In this document: positions 8,059 to 18,609 of the stretch, piece by piece
How positions within the stretch are numbered: position 1 is the first letter of the stretch
Layout: the number at the start of each line of letters is the position of its first letter
NCBI RefSeq assembly: GCF_019375555.1
Contig: NZ_JAHXDN010000002.1
Span: 186,001-250,000 of the forward strand
Reading direction: 5' to 3'
DNA: 64,000 nt
Source: Roseobacter insulae
GTDB taxonomy: Bacteria; Pseudomonadota; Alphaproteobacteria; Rhodobacterales; Rhodobacteraceae
Notes under the pieces: generated by a model
What the model saw: only the letters and a program-made list of their open reading frames with translations
What the model was told of the DNA's origin: nothing
Databases searched by the model: none
Made by a program: the position numbers and the translations under genes

Positions 8059-8634
8059 GTGCCAAAAATCGGAATGGAACCCATTCGCCGGACGGCTCTC
8101 GTAGAGGCGACAATAGCGGAACTGGCCTCCAAGGGATCGCTGGACGTGACCGTGGGTCAGATCGCGAAACGCGCTGGCATGTCCTCGGCACTCGCCCATC
8201 ACTATTTCGGCGGAAAGGATCAGATCTTTCTCGCCGCCATGCGCCAGATTTTGCGCGACTTCGGCAGTGAAGTTCGGCGCGAGCTGGCAACGGCGCGCAC
8301 GCCAAAGGCCCGCGCCGTTGCCCTGATCGAAGCAAGCTTCTCGCCCACCTGTTTCTCTCCGGATACCGTAAGCGCCTGGATGACCCTTTATGCGCAAGCA
8401 CCGACGAGCCCGCAGATGTCGCGGTTGCTGCATCTTTATCAGCGGCGTTTGCAATCCAACCTGTGCCATGCGCTGCGCCCGCTAAGCGGTGATGCCGAAA
8501 CCGTGGCGGAAACGATGGCGGCGCTGATTGACGGGCTGTACCTGCGCGCAGCCTTGTCACAATCGCATAGTCCGGACGCGGCGCGGGAACGGGCGCTCAA
8601 CGCGCTGAACACCTTGCTGGAGGTCGACCGGTGA
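8059..8634 (+). CDS. betI: TetR-family repressor BetI
   Basis: This ~191-aa TetR-type regulator has an N-terminal HTH (about residues 25-50; VGQIAKRAGMSSALAHHYFG) and an effector domain. BetI represses glycine-betaine synthesis genes until choline binds. I chose GTG 8059, 8 nt after GGGAG; this gives VPKIGMEPIRR, the usual BetI beginning. The last codons overlap the GTG start of betC by 4 bp, so regulator and sulfatase are translationally coupled. The palindrome at 7998 is the likely autoregulatory operator. Confidence 0.93.
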   Translation: MPKIGMEPIRRTALVEATIAELASKGSLDVTVGQIAKRAGMSSALAHHYFGGKDQIFLAAMRQILRDFGSEVRRELATARTPKARAVALIEASFSPTCFSPDTVSAWMTLYAQAPTSPQMSRLLHLYQRRLQSNLCHALRPLSGDAETVAETMAALIDGLYLRAALSQSHSPDAARERALNALNTLLEVDR

Positions 8635-10139
8635 CCCGCCCGAACATCCTTATATTGATGGTCGATCAGCTGAACGGCACGCTGTTTCCGGATGGCCCGG
8701 CCGATTGGCTGCACGCGCCCAACCTCAAGAAGCTCGCGGCAAGGTCAACGCGGTTTCGCAACGCATACACGGCCTCTCCCCTCTGTGCTCCGGGACGCGC
8801 CGCTTTTATGTCGGGGCAATTACCCTCGGCAACCGGTGTCTATGACAATGCGGCCGAATTTCCATCGTCCGTGCCGACCTACGCGCACCATCTGCGCCGG
8901 GCAGGATATCAGACATGCCTGTCGGGCAAGATGCATTTCGTCGGCCCGGACCAATTGCACGGGTTCGAGGAGCGTCTGACCACGGATATCTACCCGGCCG
9001 ATTTCGGCTGGACGCCCGATTACCGCAAGCCGGGCGAAAGGATCGACTGGTGGTATCACAACATGGGGTCGGTCACCGGCGCCGGCGTTGCGGAAATCTC
9101 CAACCAGATGGAATACGACGACGAGGTCGCCTACAACGCCACGCGCAAGCTGTACGATTTGTCGCGGGGTGCGGATACGCGCCCCTGGTGCCTGACCGTC
9201 AGCTTCACGCATCCGCATGATCCCTATGTCGCACGCCAGAAATACTGGGATATCTACGAGGGTTGCGAACATCTGCTGCCCGACGTCCCGGCCTTCGACT
9301 ATGAGAACCAGGACCCGCACAGCCAACGCATTTTCGATGCCAATGACTGGCGCAGTTTCGAGATCACCGAGGAAGATATCCGCAGATCACGTCAGGCCTA
9401 TTTCGCCAATATCAGCTATCTGGATGACAAGATCGGCGACATCCTGCAGACGCTGGACGACACCCGGCAAGAAGCCATCATCCTGTTCGTCTCGGACCAT
9501 GGCGATATGCTGGGCGAACGTGGCCTGTGGTTCAAAATGTCCTTCTTCGAGGGCTCTTCGCGGGTTCCGCTGATGATCTCCGCCCCGCAGATGACCCCGG
9601 GCCTGCAGACCGCGCCTGTCTCCAACATCGACGTCTGCCCGACGCTCTGCGACCTCGCAGGCGTGTCGATGGACGAGGTGAAGGACTGGACGACGGGTAT
9701 ATCGCTTGTGCCCATGGGACAGGGACAGGCGCGCACCGAACCCGTCGCGATGGAATACGCCGCCGAAGCGTCCTACGCGCCGATGGTCTCGTTGCGATAC
9801 GGAAAATGGAAGTACAACCGCTGCACTCTCGACCCCGATCAGCTCTTTGATCTCGATGCTGATCCCCATGAGCTGAAAAATCTTGCGGATGTGGCCCGGC
9901 ATCAAGGCACGGTGCAGACACTGCGGGCAAAATCCGAGGACAGATGGGACCTCGCACGCTTTGATGCAGATGTCCGGAAAAGCCAGGCGCGTCGCTGGGT
10001 TGTCTACGATGCTTTGCGCCAGGGCGGATATTACCCGTGGGACTACCAACCCCTGCGTGACGCGTCTGAACAGTACATGCGCAACCATATGGACCTCAAC
10101 ATTCTCGAAGACAGCAAACGTTTCCCCAGAGGCGAATGA
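8631..10139 (+). CDS. betC: Choline-sulfatase
   Basis: This 502-aa type I sulfatase hydrolyses choline-O-sulfate to choline and sulfate. The signature C-x-P-x-R is visible as SPLCAPGR, with Cys52 the residue converted to formylglycine; metal-binding Asp and Asn occur in [12 protein letters not shown], and a later [11 protein letters not shown] block completes the site. There is no signal peptide, so the enzyme is cytoplasmic. The GTG start overlaps betI by 4 bp, and betB follows after 47 bp. The gene extends the betaine pathway to a sulfated, marine-relevant osmolyte. Confidence 0.95.
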   Translation: MTRPNILILMVDQLNGTLFPDGPADWLHAPNLKKLAARSTRFRNAYTASPLCAPGRAAFMSGQLPSATGVYDNAAEFPSSVPTYAHHLRRAGYQTCLSGKMHFVGPDQLHGFEERLTTDIYPADFGWTPDYRKPGERIDWWYHNMGSVTGAGVAEISNQMEYDDEVAYNATRKLYDLSRGADTRPWCLTVSFTHPHDPYVARQKYWDIYEGCEHLLPDVPAFDYENQDPHSQRIFDANDWRSFEITEEDIRRSRQAYFANISYLDDKIGDILQTLDDTRQEAIILFVSDHGDMLGERGLWFKMSFFEGSSRVPLMISAPQMTPGLQTAPVSNIDVCPTLCDLAGVSMDEVKDWTTGISLVPMGQGQARTEPVAMEYAAEASYAPMVSLRYGKWKYNRCTLDPDQLFDLDADPHELKNLADVARHQGTVQTLRAKSEDRWDLARFDADVRKSQARRWVVYDALRQGGYYPWDYQPLRDASEQYMRNHMDLNILEDSKRFPRGE

Positions 10140-10186
10140 ACCGCTTCTCTGGTTTTAAAATATCCCCGCCGGAGGCAGGAAAACCA

Positions 10187-11644
10187 ATGACCTATCCAAC
10201 CCAACCCACGGCCAGCCACTTTATCGGCGGTGCCTATGTCGAAGATACAGCCGGCACGCCGATTGATGTTGTTTATCCCGCGACGGGCGAGGTGATCGCG
10301 ACAGTCCACGCCGCCACGCCAGCAATCATCGACAAGGCTGTGACCAGCGCCCGGACCGCGCAAACAGCATGGGCAGCCATGACCGGAACAGAGCGGGGCC
10401 GCATCTTGCGACGGGCCGCCGACATGATGCGCGCGCGCAATCACGCGCTGTCGGTTCTCGAAACCTATGACACCGGCAAGCCTTACCAGGAAACCAGCGT
10501 GGTGGATGCCACCAGCGGGGCGGACGCGCTGGAATATTTCGGCGGGATGGCCGCCACGCTCACAGGAGAGCACATCCAGCTCGGTGAAGACTGGGTCTAC
10601 ACGCGGCGCGAACCGCTCGGGCTCTGCGTGGGAATCGGTGCCTGGAACTATCCCACGCAGATTGCTTGCTGGAAGGGGGCACCGGCCTTGGCCTGCGGCA
10701 ATGCCACCATCTTCAAACCCTCTGAAACGACACCGCTTTGTGCCCTGAAAGTGGCTGAAATCCTGCATGAGGCGGGTTTGCCCGCGGGTCTGTACAATGT
10801 CGTTCAGGGCATGGGCGAGGTTGGGGGCGCGCTGGTCAGTGATCCGCGTGTCGACAAGGTGTCGCTCACCGGCTCGGTTCCCACGGGGCGCAAGGTATAT
10901 GCTGCCGCCGCCGACGGTATCAAACACGTGACCATGGAACTGGGCGGCAAGTCGCCGCTGATCGTCTTTGAGGATGCGGACATCGAGAACGCCGTGAGCG
11001 GTGCTATTCTGGGGAACTTCTACTCGTCGGGTCAGGTGTGCTCGAACGGCACCCGCGTTTTTGTGCATCGGGACATCAAGGACGCCTTCCTGCAACGTCT
11101 CAGCGAGCGGCTTGCAAATGCACGTATCGGCGACCCGATGGACCCCGACACAAGCTTCGGTCCGATGGTCTCCGAGCGCCAGAAGGATATCGTGCTGGGC
11201 TACATCGCGACAGGAAAGTCGGAAGGCGCGCGTCTGGTGACGGGCGGGGCGCAGATGGAACGGGATGGATATTACATCCAGCCGACGGTGTTTGCGGATG
11301 TGACCGACGAGATGACCATTGCGCGCGAAGAGATTTTCGGACCGGTGATGGCGGTGCTGGATTTCGACGATGAAGCCGATGTCCTGCGGCGCGCCAACGA
11401 TACAGAATTTGGACTGGCGGCGGGTGTCTTTACGCGTGATCTGGCGCGCGCGCATCGTATCGCCGCAGGGTTCGAAGCGGGCACGTGCTACATCAACACC
11501 TATAACGATGCGCCGGTTGAGGCGCCCTTCGGGGGATCAAAAGCCTCGGGTATCGGGCGGGAAAACTCGAAGGCGGCCATCGAGCATTATAGCCAGCTGA
11601 AATCTGTCTATGTGCGCATGGGCGATCTGGAAGCGCCTTTCTGA
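10187..11644 (+). CDS. betB: Betaine-aldehyde dehydrogenase
   Basis: This 485-aa NAD(P)-dependent aldehyde dehydrogenase oxidises betaine aldehyde to glycine betaine in the cytoplasm. ALDH hallmarks are present: the cofactor region [19 protein letters not shown], the general-base glutamate in MELGGKSP and the nucleophile in [11 protein letters not shown] chose ATG 10187 behind GGAGG; the open frame extends to 10136, where it overlaps betC, but that extension is not ALDH-like. It sits between betC and betA in the bet operon. Confidence 0.95.
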   Translation: MTYPTQPTASHFIGGAYVEDTAGTPIDVVYPATGEVIATVHAATPAIIDKAVTSARTAQTAWAAMTGTERGRILRRAADMMRARNHALSVLETYDTGKPYQETSVVDATSGADALEYFGGMAATLTGEHIQLGEDWVYTRREPLGLCVGIGAWNYPTQIACWKGAPALACGNATIFKPSETTPLCALKVAEILHEAGLPAGLYNVVQGMGEVGGALVSDPRVDKVSLTGSVPTGRKVYAAAADGIKHVTMELGGKSPLIVFEDADIENAVSGAILGNFYSSGQVCSNGTRVFVHRDIKDAFLQRLSERLANARIGDPMDPDTSFGPMVSERQKDIVLGYIATGKSEGARLVTGGAQMERDGYYIQPTVFADVTDEMTIAREEIFGPVMAVLDFDDEADVLRRANDTEFGLAAGVFTRDLARAHRIAAGFEAGTCYINTYNDAPVEAPFGGSKASGIGRENSKAAIEHYSQLKSVYVRMGDLEAPF

Positions 11645-11731
11645 ATGAATGTGATCCAAAGGAGCGCGTTCGCGCACGCCATTTTTCATGCGCGTGCCGC
11701 GCGGCGCTTTGAGGCTGAGTGAGACGAGATA

Positions 11732-13390
11732 ATGCAAGCGGAATTTGTAATTGTAGGGGCGGGCAGCGCGGGCTGCGCAATGGCTTACCGGCTCAGCGAG
11801 GCCGGAGCATCGGTGATTGTCATCGAACATGGCGGCTCGGACGTGGGGCCCTTTATCCAGATGCCGGCCGCGCTGTCATATCCGATGAACATGAAGCGCT
11901 ATGACTGGGGGTTCACGTCCGAGCCCGAGCCGCATCTGAACAACCGGCGTCTTGCCTGTCCGAGAGGCAAGGTGATCGGTGGCTCCTCCAGTATCAACGG
12001 CATGGTCTACGTGCGCGGGCATGCCCGGGATTTCGACCATTGGGCGAAAGAGGGCGCGCTCGGGTGGTCCTACGCGGATGTCCTGCCCTATTACAAACGG
12101 ATGGAGACCTGGCACGACGGTGGGCATGGAGGTGACACCACGTGGCGGGGTTCGGATGGTCCCTTGCATGTCAGCCGCGGCCCGCGAAAAAACCCGCTTT
12201 TCAAGGCCTTTGTCGATGCCGGGCAGCAGGCCGGTTACGAAGCAACCGGGGATTACAACGGTCAGAAGCAGGAGGGCTTCGGCCCCATGGAGCAAACGGT
12301 GTGGCAGGGGCGACGCTGGTCGGCGGCAAACGCCTATCTGCGCCCCGCGCTGAAACGGCCGAACTGCTCCCTTGTCAACGGGCTGGCGCAGCGGGTCGTG
12401 ATCGAAGACGGCAAGGCGACGGGGGTTGAAATCCTCCAGGGCGGGCGTCGCGAGATCATTCACGCAACGCGCGAGGTGGTGCTTGCTGCGTCCTCCATCA
12501 ATTCGCCCAAGCTGCTGATGCTGTCGGGTATCGGCCCGGGCGCACATCTGGCAGAGCATGGTATCGATGTGGTCGCCGATCGGGCGGGCGTCGGGCGCAA
12601 CCTCCAGGACCACCTGGAGCTATACATGCAGATGGCGGCAAGCCAGCCCATCACGCTCTATAAGCACTGGAACCTCTTTTCCAAGGGTCTGATCGGCGCG
12701 CAATGGCTCTTTACAAAGACCGGCATGGGGGCGTCCAACCAGTTTGAAAGCGCCGCATTCATCCGGTCGCAAGCGGGCGTCGAGTATCCGGATATCCAGT
12801 ATCATTTCCTGCCAATCGCGGTGCGCTATGACGGCAAGATTGCAGCGGATGGGCACGGATTCCAAGCGCATGTCGGCCCGATGCGCTCGCCATCCCGCGG
12901 GACGGTGACGCTGGCGTCGTCGGATCCTGCTGACCCGCCCCGGATTTTCTTCAACTACATGTCCACGCCCGAGGATTGGGTGGATTTCAGGCGCTGCATC
13001 CGGCTGACCCGCGAGATCTTCGCCCAGGATGCGTTCAAACCTTTTGTCAAACATGAGATCCAGCCGGGTGCAGCGGTGCAATCGGACGCCGAACTGGATG
13101 CCTTCATCGCCGAACACGCGGAAAGCGCCTATCACCCCTGCGGGACCTGCCGGATGGGGCGCGCGGATGACCCTGACGCCGTGGTGGACCCAGAAGCCCG
13201 CGTGATCGGGGTCGAGGGCCTGCGCGTGGCCGATAGCAGTATCTTCCCGCGCATCACCAACGGGAACCTGAATGCACCGTCAATCATGGTCGGGGAGAAG
13301 GTTTCGGATCATCTTCTGGGCAAACCTGCCTTGCCGCGCTCCAATGAAAGACCGTGGATACATCCCGACTGGAAAACCTCCCAACGGTAA
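11732..13390 (+). CDS. betA: Choline dehydrogenase
   Basis: This 552-aa GMC-family flavoprotein oxidises choline to betaine aldehyde at the membrane, passing electrons to the respiratory chain. The FAD-binding VGAGSAGCA is at the N-terminus, [14 protein letters not shown] is the GMC signature, and the C-terminal catalytic region has [10 protein letters not shown]. It lies 87 bp after betB as the last gene of betICBA. The length is normal for BetA. Confidence 0.95.
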   Translation: MQAEFVIVGAGSAGCAMAYRLSEAGASVIVIEHGGSDVGPFIQMPAALSYPMNMKRYDWGFTSEPEPHLNNRRLACPRGKVIGGSSSINGMVYVRGHARDFDHWAKEGALGWSYADVLPYYKRMETWHDGGHGGDTTWRGSDGPLHVSRGPRKNPLFKAFVDAGQQAGYEATGDYNGQKQEGFGPMEQTVWQGRRWSAANAYLRPALKRPNCSLVNGLAQRVVIEDGKATGVEILQGGRREIIHATREVVLAASSINSPKLLMLSGIGPGAHLAEHGIDVVADRAGVGRNLQDHLELYMQMAASQPITLYKHWNLFSKGLIGAQWLFTKTGMGASNQFESAAFIRSQAGVEYPDIQYHFLPIAVRYDGKIAADGHGFQAHVGPMRSPSRGTVTLASSDPADPPRIFFNYMSTPEDWVDFRRCIRLTREIFAQDAFKPFVKHEIQPGAAVQSDAELDAFIAEHAESAYHPCGTCRMGRADDPDAVVDPEARVIGVEGLRVADSSIFPRITNGNLNAPSIMVGEKVSDHLLGKPALPRSNERPWIHPDWKTSQR

Positions 13391-13455
13391 CCATCGGGTA
13401 ACCAAGGTTAACAAATGCCATTGTTCCGCCACCGGCCGTGCGTCATATCGGCCGC

Positions 13456-14121
13456 ATGCGTATGATATACCTCTTGTTGTTGGTTGTGCTTTGCTGGGGG
13501 CCGTCCTTGTCTGAGGCAGGGGAAACCCTGTCCGGACCGCTGCGCGTGATTGATGGCGACACGGTGGATGTGGGAGGTACCCGCATCAGGTTGTTCGGCA
13601 TCGACGCGCCCGAAGCTGACCAGCAATGTACCACGGCCCAGGGCACCCGGTGGCGGTGCGGCGCCTGGGTCACGTCGGAAGTGGAGCGGGTGTTCGGCGG
13701 TCGCACCGCGACTTGCGAGCCTCTGGCGGTTGATCGCTACGGACGCACGGTTGCCCGCTGCCACATACAGGGGCAGGACATCGCCGATGTTCTGGTCAGC
13801 GCGGGCCTGGCCTTTGCCTATCAGCGCTATTCGCAGGACTATGTTCTGGCGGAGAAAGGTGCCGCGGTGCAGGCCCTCGGGTTGCGCGCCAGCCGCGTGC
13901 AGGCGCCGTCGCACTTTCGCGAGACACGCGCCGCCCGGCGGGAGCCATCGGAAACCGGCTGCGATATCAAGGGCAACGTCGCCAGCAGTGGCGCGCTGAT
14001 TTATCACAGTCCCGGCCAGCATTTTTATGCGCGCACGCATATTCACGTCGGCAAGGGTGAGCGCTGGTTCTGTTCGGCCGAGGCCGCGTCAAAAGCCGGG
14101 TGGCGTCGTTCAAAAAGGTAA
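13456..14121 (+). CDS. Secreted thermonuclease-family protein
   Basis: This ~221-aa protein starts with a signal peptide (MIYLLLLVVLCWGPSLSEAG) and continues with a staphylococcal-nuclease-like domain: RVIDGDTVDV, RIRLFGIDAPE and DRYGRTVARC supply the metal-binding and catalytic Asp, Arg and Glu positions of the fold. It should act on nucleic acids in the periplasm or outside. After about residue 150 there is an extra C-terminal region with two Cys (CDIKGN, WFCSAEAA) not needed for the nuclease. No strong ribosome site marks the start; a GTG at 13438 is possible. Confidence 0.82.
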   Translation: MRMIYLLLLVVLCWGPSLSEAGETLSGPLRVIDGDTVDVGGTRIRLFGIDAPEADQQCTTAQGTRWRCGAWVTSEVERVFGGRTATCEPLAVDRYGRTVARCHIQGQDIADVLVSAGLAFAYQRYSQDYVLAEKGAAVQALGLRASRVQAPSHFRETRAARREPSETGCDIKGNVASSGALIYHSPGQHFYARTHIHVGKGERWFCSAEAASKAGWRRSKR

Positions 14122-14137
14122 GTGCAGGGGGGGTCGC

Positions 14138-15538
14138 CTAATCCACCTGATAGGGCAGCAAACCCCTGACGTTCGGATCGACACGCAGTTTGCGCTCCAG
14201 CGGTGGCACCGCTCGTTGGTGACACTGGGCGCGTTCGCAGATACGGCACGAGATACCGATGGGCTCAAACGCGCCGTCGCGACCCAGATCCATGCCGTCG
14301 GCGTAAATCAGATCGCGCGCGTGGCGGACCTCGCATCCAAGTGCGATGGCGTACCGCCTGACCGGTGCGCCAAACCTGCCCGCCGGTTTCGAGACGTCGC
14401 GGGCCAGATTGATGTAGCGTACACCATCGGGCGTTTCCGCCAGCTGGCGTAGAAACCTGCCCGGTTGCTCAAAGGCGCGGTGCACGTTCCACAGCGGACA
14501 GGCGCCGCCGAACCGTGCAAACTGCAGCCGCGTCGCGGAGTGGCGTTTGGTGATTGTTCCGGCCTGATCAACGCGGACGAAGAAGAAGGGAATACCCTTT
14601 GCGCCGGGCCGTTGCAGTGTGGACAAGCGATGCGCAACCTGCTCGATTGAGGCGCCGAAATGCCCGGCCAGCGCTTCGACATCGTGCCTGCAATCGCGCG
14701 CTTCCTGCTGAAAAACCGTGTAGGGCATCAAGGCGGCCCCCGCGAAATAGTTGGCCAAACCGATCTTTGCGATGGCCCGCGCTTCGGTGGACTGGAACCG
14801 GGCGAGATCGAGTGTCGCCTCCAGCAGGGCATCCTGTTTGACGAGCGCGACCTGAAGCAGCAGCTGGAAGGTCTGGCTTTCGGGCGGCGCGCGTCTGGAC
14901 AGCGTCAACGCGCCGGTGTCTTCATCAAAACTGCGCAATCTGTCCGTATCCGTGAAGCTTACGGAGACGCCGCTGTTACCCAGGGCGGATACGGCCGCGA
15001 CACGGATGTTGCGGGGCGCACCCTCCTTGCCCGCGAAATGCTCGGCGGCGCGGTCCACGGCATCAATATAGTTGTCGCAGTAGTGGAAGAAATCGCGCAC
15101 TTCCTCCCATGGGCTGGGAGTGGCGCGTGCGTCCTCACGCCCGAGTGCTTCGTCAAGGGAGGCAAGGCGTTCCTGCATCTGGCGGTAGCTGCGATGCAGT
15201 TCCAGAAAGGCATGCGCGAATGCCGGGGCATTTGATGCCGCCAGCCTGAGATCGGCGACGGGGGGCAGAACGTCGGCAAAAAGCGGGTCGGCAATGGCTT
15301 CGCGCATGTCGCTGACCAGCCGCTCGCTGTCCCCCGCGCTCAGCTCTGTCACATCAAGGCCGAACTCCTGTGCCAGCGAAAGGACAACAGTGGTGGAGAC
15401 GGGCCGATTGTTGTTCTCCATCTGGTTCAGATAGGGCAGGGACACGCCCAGTTTGGCGGCAAAATCCTTTTGCGTGTGACCCAGCCGTGTACGCACTTCG
15501 CGCAGTTTGGTGCCCGCGTAGAGTTTTTGTGTGGCCAT
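14138..15538 (-). CDS. pccR: Short-chain fatty acyl-CoA regulator PccR
   Basis: This 466-aa regulator of the ScfR family has an XRE-type HTH at about residues 8-65 (GHTQKDFAAKLGVSLPYLNQ), a central IrrE/M78-like region and a C-terminal DUF2083-type domain with a cysteine cluster (CRICERAQC). In Rhodobacter sphaeroides PccR controls the propionyl-CoA carboxylase gene pccB. Here the gene lies near pccB and pccA, and TTTGCAA repeats occur upstream of both pccR and pccB, which matches that role and suggests autoregulation. Confidence 0.92.
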   Translation of the reverse strand: MATQKLYAGTKLREVRTRLGHTQKDFAAKLGVSLPYLNQMENNNRPVSTTVVLSLAQEFGLDVTELSAGDSERLVSDMREAIADPLFADVLPPVADLRLAASNAPAFAHAFLELHRSYRQMQERLASLDEALGREDARATPSPWEEVRDFFHYCDNYIDAVDRAAEHFAGKEGAPRNIRVAAVSALGNSGVSVSFTDTDRLRSFDEDTGALTLSRRAPPESQTFQLLLQVALVKQDALLEATLDLARFQSTEARAIAKIGLANYFAGAALMPYTVFQQEARDCRHDVEALAGHFGASIEQVAHRLSTLQRPGAKGIPFFFVRVDQAGTITKRHSATRLQFARFGGACPLWNVHRAFEQPGRFLRQLAETPDGVRYINLARDVSKPAGRFGAPVRRYAIALGCEVRHARDLIYADGMDLGRDGAFEPIGISCRICERAQCHQRAVPPLERKLRVDPNVRGLLPYQVD

Positions 15539-15562
15539 GGTCCGCTGCCCTTCCCCGGTGGC

Positions 15563-15601
15563 TTTGCAACTTTGCAGATTCGCGACACCTACATTTGCAA
15601 A
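15563..15601. promoter_or_regulatory. Candidate PccR binding sites upstream of pccR
   Basis: Three TTTGCA-based elements occur: TTTGCAA (15563-15569), TTTGCAG (15571-15577) and TTTGCAAA (15594-15601), within 65 bp of the pccR start. They resemble the TTTGCAAA-type sites I recall for PccR and would allow autoregulation. Confidence 0.55.
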
Positions 15602-15660
15602 TATCTTTGGGCAAGGTGAAGTCTCTTGGTTAATGCATTCCTAACCGGCCGCCGGTTTTC

Positions 15661-16881
15661 TTACGATTGCAGCGCAAGGCGACGTTCGCGACGATACACC
15701 ATCAGGATCGACACCACTGCGGACAGCGACGTGGCCAGCATGATGTACAGCAGGGGGAAGGCACCGGTATCAGGCCCCAGCAAGGCGCCGGCCAGGACAC
15801 TGAGGGCAGCGCCGCCGCCAATCATGATGGCGCCACCCAGCCCGGATGCGGTGCCAGCCAGATGCGGGCGCACGGACAGCATGCCGGCTGTGGCGTTGGG
15901 GATGACCAGACCGTTCCCCAGACCGACAAATGTCATCAGGCCGAAAAAGCTGAGCGGGCTGCCCACGCCCAGCAGAAAGATGATCAGCGACAGCGCAACG
16001 CCGGTCGCGTTGATCAGGCAACCGATAAGCACCAGCTTGTTGATGCCGACTTTTTGGGCCAGCAGCCCGGTGAACATATTGCCGAAGAAGTAGCCGACCG
16101 CTGGCGCGCCAAAGAAAATACCGACCCAGAAGGGCGACATCCCAAAGACAACGGAGCCCACGAACGGCCCACCCCCCAGGTAGGCGAAGAAGGCGCCGGA
16201 ACAGAAGCTGGCGGCCAGCGAGTAGCCCCAGAAGCGCGGCGAGACCAGCAGTTCGGGATACTCTGCAAACTGTTGGGTCAGGCTCTTGTCGCTCTTTACG
16301 GCGGTCTCCCCCATGTCTGCCCATGTCAGCCACAAGACCAGCGCTCCCAGCACCAGTAACGCCCAGAAATTTGCTCTCCAGCCGAATAACTCGTCAAGGA
16401 TACCTCCGAACATCGGGCTGATCATGGGCACGATGGCCATGCCCATTGTGACATATCCGATCATCGAGGCGGCCTGATCCTGATCAAACATATCCCTGAC
16501 CGCCGCGCGGCTCAGCACCATGGCCACGGCCACCATTGCCTGACACATGCGGAAGACCAGGAAGATTTCGGCGGTGGGTGCGAAGATGCAGCCGATGGTT
16601 GCGATCAGGTAGATGCCGATGCCCCACAGGATGACGGGTCTGCGTCCGAACCTGTCTGACACCGGGCCGATGAAAATCTGCAAGACCGCGCTGATCCCAA
16701 GATACAGCCCCACCGACAACTGCATCAGCCCGTAATCGGTCTGGTAGTACGCCGTCATATTGGGCAAGCTCGGCAGGAACATGTTCATGACCATTGCGGA
16801 CATGCCTGCAAGAAGGATGAGCGTTGCAATATGTGGTGGGGTGGTTCGGTCCAGAAACCGAATGACGGGCGCGGTGTTCAT
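15661..16881 (-). CDS. Bcr/CflA-type multidrug efflux MFS transporter
   Basis: This 406-aa protein has twelve hydrophobic segments and MFS motif A after the second (GPVSDRFGRRPVIL). The early MNMFLPSLPNM and the RAAVRDMFDQDQAASMIGY segment are typical of the Bcr/CflA family, which exports drugs or small metabolites with proton exchange. It sits between pccR and pccB and reads divergently from pccB, so it may share regulation with propionate metabolism. The substrate is unknown. Confidence 0.9.
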   Translation of the reverse strand: MNTAPVIRFLDRTTPPHIATLILLAGMSAMVMNMFLPSLPNMTAYYQTDYGLMQLSVGLYLGISAVLQIFIGPVSDRFGRRPVILWGIGIYLIATIGCIFAPTAEIFLVFRMCQAMVAVAMVLSRAAVRDMFDQDQAASMIGYVTMGMAIVPMISPMFGGILDELFGWRANFWALLVLGALVLWLTWADMGETAVKSDKSLTQQFAEYPELLVSPRFWGYSLAASFCSGAFFAYLGGGPFVGSVVFGMSPFWVGIFFGAPAVGYFFGNMFTGLLAQKVGINKLVLIGCLINATGVALSLIIFLLGVGSPLSFFGLMTFVGLGNGLVIPNATAGMLSVRPHLAGTASGLGGAIMIGGGAALSVLAGALLGPDTGAFPLLYIMLATSLSAVVSILMVYRRERRLALQS

Positions 16882-16915
16882 CTGCCTTAGTTAGGGTAGG
16901 TTGGTTTTGTTGTCC

Positions 16916-16934
16916 ACGCATACCAGCTATGCGT
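16916..16934. promoter_or_regulatory. Perfect inverted repeat upstream of the MFS gene
   Basis: ACGCATA-CCAGC-TATGCGT is a perfect 7-5-7 inverted repeat 35 bp before the MFS start codon and 130 bp before pccB. It may be an operator or a leader hairpin of the efflux gene. Confidence 0.4.
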
Positions 16935-16944
16935 TCAGGCTGAG

Positions 16945-16992
16945 TTTGCAATTATTCAATTTGCAACGCGATGTGTGCAAAGGATTTGCAAA
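16945..16992. promoter_or_regulatory. Candidate PccR binding sites upstream of pccB
   Basis: TTTGCAA occurs at 16945 and 16960, TGTGCAAA at 16974 and TTTGCAAA at 16985, four related elements in 48 bp. They end 71 bp before the pccB start. The same word is found upstream of pccR, which points to one regulator acting on both. Confidence 0.6.
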
Positions 16993-17063
16993 TATTCCAA
17001 AAAGCCCTTCGATCCGCAAGCTTCGTTGGGTATGCTGCACCTTAACCAAGAAGCGAGGGCGCC

Positions 17064-18596
17064 ATGAAAGATATTTTACATCAGCTCGAAGAACGCCGCG
17101 AGACGGCCCGCATGGGGGGTGGTCAACGGCGAATTGACGCGCAACACAGTCGCGGCAAGCTGACAGCGCGCGAAAGGCTGGACCTGTTGCTTGACGAGGG
17201 CAGCTTTGAAGAATTCGATATGTTCGTGACCCATCGCTGCACCGACTTTGGGATGGAAAAACAAAAACCTGCGGGCGATGGCGTTGTGACCGGCTGGGGC
17301 ACGATTAACGGACGTCTGGTCTATGTGTTCAGTCAGGATTTCACGGTGTTTGGCGGGTCGCTGTCGGAATCCCATGCGCAGAAAATCTGCAAGATCATGG
17401 ATATGGCGGTGCAGAATGGCGCACCTGTGATCGGGATCAATGATTCCGGCGGCGCGCGCATTCAGGAAGGTGTCGCCAGTCTTGCGGGCTACGCGGAGGT
17501 GTTTCAGCGCAATATCATGGCCTCCGGCGTTATCCCGCAGATCAGCGTCATCATGGGGCCATGTGCCGGTGGCGCGGTGTACTCCCCGGCGATGACCGAT
17601 TTCATTTTCATGGTCAAGGACAGTTCCTACATGTTTGTCACGGGGCCGGACGTGGTCAAAACGGTCACGAATGAACAGGTCACGGCAGAAGAACTTGGCG
17701 GTGCGGGCACGCATACCAAGAAATCCTCCGTGGCCGATGCGGCATTTGAAAATGATGTCGAGGCGCTCGCCGAAGTGCGCCGGCTCGTCGACTTCCTGCC
17801 TTCCAGTAACCGCGAGAAACCTCCCGTGCGCCCGTTCTTTGATGATCCTGACAGGGCGGAGGCATCGCTGGATACGCTGATTCCGGAAAATCCCAACACC
17901 CCTTACGACATGAAGGAATTGATCCTGAAGCTGGGTGACGAGGGTGATTTTTATGAGATACAGGAGGATTTCGCGCGCAACATCATTACCGGATTTATCC
18001 GGCTCGAAGGGCGTACGATCGGGGTGGTGGCAAACCAGCCCATGGTTCTCGCCGGATGTCTGGACATCGACAGCTCGCGCAAAGCCGCGCGCTTCGTGCG
18101 GTTTTGCGACGCCTTCGAGATTCCGCTTTTGACACTTGTTGACGTGCCGGGTTTTCTGCCCGGGACCAGTCAGGAGTACGGCGGCGTGATCAAACACGGC
18201 GCGAAACTGCTGTTCGCCTACGGGCAGGCCACCGTGCCCATGGTAACTGTCATCACCCGCAAGGCTTATGGCGGTGCCTACGACGTGATGGCCTCGAAAC
18301 ACCTGAAATCAGACTTCAATTATGCTTGGCCCACTGCCGAAATCGCAGTGATGGGGGCAAAGGGCGCGACAGAGATTATTCACCGCGCCGATCTGGGCGA
18401 TCCGGAGAAGCTTGCCAAACATACGGCGGATTACGAGGAGCGCTTTGCCAACCCCTTCGTCGCGGCCGAGCGGGGCTTCGTGGACGAGGTGATCATGCCG
18501 CGGACAACGCGTAAGCGGATCGCCCGCGCTTTTGCCTCCCTGCGCAACAAGCAGGGGCAGATGCCGTGGAAGAAGCACGACAATATCCCGCTCTGA
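17064..18596 (+). CDS. pccB: Propionyl-CoA carboxylase beta subunit
   Basis: This 510-aa carboxyltransferase subunit moves CO2 from biotin to propionyl-CoA, giving methylmalonyl-CoA. The N-terminal [21 protein letters not shown] and the acyl-CoA/carboxybiotin blocks ([23 protein letters not shown]; later [14 protein letters not shown]) are all intact. It works with PccA (20892) in the cytoplasm as an alpha6beta6 complex. The candidate PccR sites lie just upstream. Confidence 0.96.
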   Translation: MKDILHQLEERRETARMGGGQRRIDAQHSRGKLTARERLDLLLDEGSFEEFDMFVTHRCTDFGMEKQKPAGDGVVTGWGTINGRLVYVFSQDFTVFGGSLSESHAQKICKIMDMAVQNGAPVIGINDSGGARIQEGVASLAGYAEVFQRNIMASGVIPQISVIMGPCAGGAVYSPAMTDFIFMVKDSSYMFVTGPDVVKTVTNEQVTAEELGGAGTHTKKSSVADAAFENDVEALAEVRRLVDFLPSSNREKPPVRPFFDDPDRAEASLDTLIPENPNTPYDMKELILKLGDEGDFYEIQEDFARNIITGFIRLEGRTIGVVANQPMVLAGCLDIDSSRKAARFVRFCDAFEIPLLTLVDVPGFLPGTSQEYGGVIKHGAKLLFAYGQATVPMVTVITRKAYGGAYDVMASKHLKSDFNYAWPTAEIAVMGAKGATEIIHRADLGDPEKLAKHTADYEERFANPFVAAERGFVDEVIMPRTTRKRIARAFASLRNKQGQMPWKKHDNIPL

Positions 18597-18609
18597 AGGA
18601 TGCCTGCTT

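Noticed and set aside
10043-11455. 470-aa minus-strand frame
   Set aside because: It is antisense to betC and betB, both of which have intact catalytic motifs.
17076-18302. 408-aa minus-strand frame
   Set aside because: It is antisense to pccB and has no recognisable motif.
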